The translations under genes and the position numbers were made by a program. A DNA stretch of 64,000 nt, taken from Utricularia gibba. Its lineage: Eukaryota; Streptophyta; Magnoliopsida; Lamiales; Lentibulariaceae. Shown here piece by piece: positions 61,303 through 64,000 of this stretch; position 1 is the first letter of the stretch; each line of letters starts with the position of its first letter. The notes beneath the pieces were generated by a model that worked only from the letters and a program-made list of their open reading frames with translations, was not told the origin of the DNA and did no database searches. The DNA lies in NCBI GenBank assembly GCA_002189035.1, contig NEEC01000012.1, forward strand, positions 620,001 through 684,000, written 5' to 3'.

Positions 61303-61758
61303 TACACTTTGCATGCGGGTAGACCTAATTGCAATGTTGGTGATGATATTGGAGACTAGCTTAGCTGAAAATATGACAAATGACCTAGATAGACTTAGGT
61401 TATTTGAAGTTGTGAGTGTAGGAACATGACAATTTAAGTTAGACATTTTAGCACAACTCCACCTGTAGATCCTTAAGACATCTTCGTATTATTCTTAGTT
61501 ATAACATTTCGCATTGAAACTTGATTTTGTTTACTGAACTTACTTGTCATTGATAGTCTGAGCTTAGACTAAGATCTACTGTTATTTTGAATTATGCATT
61601 TACTAAAACACTTAGCAAGCACAAGCTCTTCGTGATCGACCCCGACATCCACTATACAAGTTTTCCAAATTTGTATTTTTTGTAGATTAGGGACTATAAA
61701 ATTATTTGATAACGAAATTTCTATTTTTGCAACGACATAAGGAAATTTTTGTTTATCA
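61303..61758 (+). mobile_element. Athila-like LTR, 5'-truncated, plus orientation
   Basis: It begins at ctttgcatgcgggtagacct and ends tttgtttatca. It is the inverted partner of the LTR at 60296. It is directly followed by a primer site and a gag gene, so it is the 5' LTR of the element that runs to the right. Its upstream portion is missing at the junction. Confidence 0.75.
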
Positions 61759-61760
61759 AA

Positions 61761-61780
61761 TTGGTGCCATTGCCGGGAGT
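61761..61780 (+). other. Retroelement primer-binding site, tRNA-Asp type
   Basis: TTGGTGCCATTGCCGGGAGT lies two bases after the LTR. TGGTGCCATTGCCGGGAG is close to the complement of a plant tRNA-Asp 3' end (TGGCGCCGTTGCCGGGGA type), the primer commonly used by Athila-like elements. The tRNA identity is from memory. Confidence 0.7.
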
Positions 61781-61874
61781 GGTGTTTAATTGTTTTGTGT
61801 TTCTAGTTGATGTATTTATGTTCTTCTGGTGCAGGTAATCTCACTTTCTTTCTAGAAATTGGGAGAGCTATCAG

Positions 61875-63420
61875 CAAGAATAGGGTAAAAGTTAGGGAAG
61901 GGAGTAGATTGAGGCAGCTCCCACCCGAGACTAATAGCAGTTTTAGAATGGCTGAACCTTAGAAGACCTTGAACGAATTAGATGATGCTGATTATACTTA
62001 CAGAGGTCTATGCATCAGATTTCCAGAGGATGGAGCAAACGAGCTGAATACAACGATGATTATTTGCTTGCCAAAGTTCTATGGGAAAATTGGAGAGAAC
62101 CCCCATGAGCATCTTGACAATGTAATAGGAGTATGCGCTCATTGAAGGGAGCTAGAATGACTAAAAATTCCACTTGTTTGAGAGCCTTCCAGTTTACTTT
62201 GGAAGGAGGAGCCAAAACGTGGTTCAACTCACTAAGGCTTGGAATGAAGAAGGTATTTTTGAGAAAATATTTTCTAGCTTCCAAGGCCAAAGGAATTAGA
62301 AAAAAAATCTGTGATGTTGAACAAATGAGTGGAGAATCATTGCACGAATATTGGGAAAGGTTTAATCATCTTTTGGGCTCCTGCCCACACCATGGTTTTC
62401 AGATCAATGCCTTGGTCAAATACTTCTATGATGCATTGTTATGCAATGATAGAGCCATGGTTGTAATACCCTGGCTCAGGGCCCGTGGTAGTATGGCAAA
62501 GGAGAGGGTGCAAGGTGGCATGTGACATGGCTAAACAGGTAATTGAGACTAGTATGGGCTAGGGCGTCTTCGGGCTAGGCCCGTCGGATGGTTGTGGCAA
62601 GGCTTGCTACCTTATTTCCCTCTTCGTGACTTAGTATTATTTCCTTGCTTGTTGTGCTCGTTTTCCCTTATGTTGTGGCGTCGAGCGCCTAGGCTTGCTG
62701 CCTTGTGTTGGAACCTTGACTCTTGTTACTTAATAAAATTGCTATTGCGTTACATATGCTTTTTGGTGAGTCATGGCGAAGGGATCTGGCGAGGGATGCC
62801 GCCAGGGATCGCCAAGTGCTAGGAATGGCGGTGTGGCAAAGGAAAGATGCACCCTTAATCAAGTTCCTAACCCACCCCATGATGATTGGGACACTCGTGC
62901 TGAGTGTTAGATGTTGGTAATGGCCTTAGTGTCTAGGGTGCAGGTCGCGGGTCGTTACACATGGTAGATTCAGCGATAGGAGGATTTATAAGGAAAAAGA
63001 CACCAACCGAAGCTCTTTCCTTGTTTGAGGAGTTGGTTGAGCATTCGAGACATATTATCAGGAAGCAAGCCTCAATTAAGAGAGTGTATGAAGTGGAGAG
63101 TAAGCCTAGGATTTCAAATACTAGGCTGGAGGGATCATCCAAATTTTCATTGAAGCAACAACGAAAATTCTTACAAAGGAGAAAGCTCAACCATGGGGCA
63201 GCAAAATTTTCAGGAGCAAAGATCTTATCAGACGCCTCCATTTCAAAGGCAAAACCAATAGAACCAGAAGCCGTTTCAAGTCCCCAAATCAAGGCAATGC
63301 TGAAGGGAATTCTGGAAATTCGTTGGAAGAAATGTTGAAGACATTCATGGCACAATCAATCAAAAATCAAGCTGAAAATCAACAAGCGATCCGAAATTTG
63401 GAGGTTCAAGTGAGTTAGTT
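61875..63420 (+). pseudogene. gag gene of an Athila-like element, interrupted by a solo LTR
   Basis: The reading in several frames gives RLRQLPPETNSSFRMAEP-stop-KTLNEL, YRGLCIRFPEDGANELNTTM, LPKFYGKIGENPHEHLDNV, FQFTLEGGAKTWFNSLRLG, FLASKAKGIRKKICDVEQMS and GESLHEYWERFNHLLGSCPHH. After the insert it continues with MVDSAIGGFIRKKTPTEALS and further lysine-rich sequence. This matches plant gypsy/Athila capsid proteins (FEGLPKFYG..GENPH.HL, F.L...A..W...L, GESLYEYWERFK.LC..CPHH, AA.GG.L..KTP.EA). Stops and shifts are present before the insertion as well. Confidence 0.8.
62462..62959 (+). mobile_element. Solo LTR nested in gag with 6 bp target duplication CATGGT
   Basis: The insert starts TGTAATACCCTGGCTC and ends GGGTCGTTACA, with TGTAA/TTACA as perfect short terminal inverted repeats (498 bp). 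CATGGT lies immediately before (62456-62461) and after (62960-62965). Removing the insert joins RAMV to MVDSAIGG exactly as in the intact Gag family. Plus-strand open frames inside it are incidental. No internal domains occur, so it is a solo LTR or a very small non-autonomous element. Confidence 0.88.
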
Positions 63421-63510
63421 GGCAGCAGAGCTTGGAGACCTGTTACAGAAAGGGAGTCTACAATCTCAACCCAAGCCAAACCCAAATTCCAGTGGAGGAC
63501 TGAACAACAG

Positions 63511-64000
63511 TGTTGCGTGTCGTTTCCTCAACAAATTTTAAATATTTAAAACATAAAACACCAAATAGCGTAGTATGAGTATTGATCTCAGGGAGTTGTT
63601 TTTTGTGAAAAGTGTTTTGTAAGCAACTTCTACAAAATGTCACGGTTTTGTAAAAGGGGGTTTGTGGAATGCAGAAAGAAAAGTTATAACCTAAGTGATG
63701 AGGCTTGACTACGGGAAGCAGTTTCTAGGAATGAGATTCCATCTTCTTCCTTTGTCTATCCTCGCCTCGGCTTTCACTGATTCTTTCCAAATAGCTGGTT
63801 ATAGGAGCAAGGAATAGCCTACTCTCCCTTACACTCTGATTGACAAGGAGGCACGGGAATACCCTCATGTGATTCCCCCTTGGACGATTAGGAAGACTAG
63901 AGGATTGCCTTCGATTGCCTTCAAAATCGAATTGCGCGCATGTGCCCAGTTGTTGCCAATTGCCAGTGGTAGGTCCGAGGTCACAACCTGTCCACTGTCG
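63511..64000 (+). mobile_element. Copy C of the long-TIR repeat, running off the window
   Basis: It starts TGTTGCGTGTCGTTTCCTCA inside the downstream gag sequence. It matches the reverse complement of copy A throughout (for example ctggttataggagcaaggaatagcctactc and ccagtggtaggtccgaggtcacaacctgtc), at roughly 85% identity by eye. Its far end lies beyond 64000. Confidence 0.75.

Noticed and set aside
62592-62920. Open frames inside the insert at 62462-62959
   Set aside because: They lie inside a solo LTR bounded by target duplications and carry no domain.

Overview
The window looks like nuclear DNA of a flowering plant. It is AT-rich and holds split genes with short GT-AG introns that belong to plant-specific families (a Golgi O-fucosyltransferase, a CONTINUOUS VASCULAR RING (COV) family membrane protein, a primary-wall cellulose synthase). 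The remaining sequence is mostly remnants of Ty3/gypsy LTR elements and of hAT, PIF/Harbinger and Mutator-like DNA transposons. The species cannot be named from the sequence. No tRNA, rRNA, CRISPR or organellar segment was recognised.

Layout. 3.5-6.4 kb (-): an O-fucosyltransferase gene with an open reconstructed reading frame in ten exons. 9.0-12.1 kb: a Harbinger transposase tail, a GC-rich LTR-like insert and a reversed solo LTR. 12.5-15.3 kb: a divergent pair, an uncharacterised small gene (-) and a COV-like gene (+), sharing a 0.4 kb promoter with tandem GGCCCA boxes; both carry reading-frame lesions as sequenced. 15.7-21.8 kb: degraded gypsy fragments and a degraded hAT transposase. 22.1-31.3 kb: one decayed but complete-length Ty3/gypsy element of the Tat type, with two LTRs, gag, protease, RT, two RNase H regions, integrase and an antisense ORF near the 3' end. 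33.4-36.1 kb: two head-to-head copies of a repeat with long terminal inverted repeats; a third copy starts at 63.5 kb. 36.8-38.1 kb (-): a broken Harbinger transposase with an internal 208 bp tandem duplication. 40.3-45.1 kb (-): a CESA6-type cellulose synthase, 14 exons and about 1083 codons, open throughout, with a long foldback sequence in intron 1. 45.1-59.2 kb: very AT-rich and gene-poor, with a degraded MULE transposase interrupted by a solo LTR with perfect 5 bp target duplications. 59.2-60.3 kb (-): a broken FCP1/HAD-type phosphatase-like gene. 60.3-64 kb: two LTRs of one Athila-like family in inverted orientation, a gag gene, and a solo LTR nested in that gag with 6 bp target duplications.

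The host genes do not form a pathway cluster, although O-fucosyltransferase and CESA both act in glycan or wall biosynthesis. The most notable observations are structural: the palindromic LTR pair, the CESA intron foldback, dated nesting events with target duplications, the antisense retroelement ORF, two inferred GC-AG introns and the doubly broken divergent gene pair. I found no convincing evidence of a wholly new biological system.
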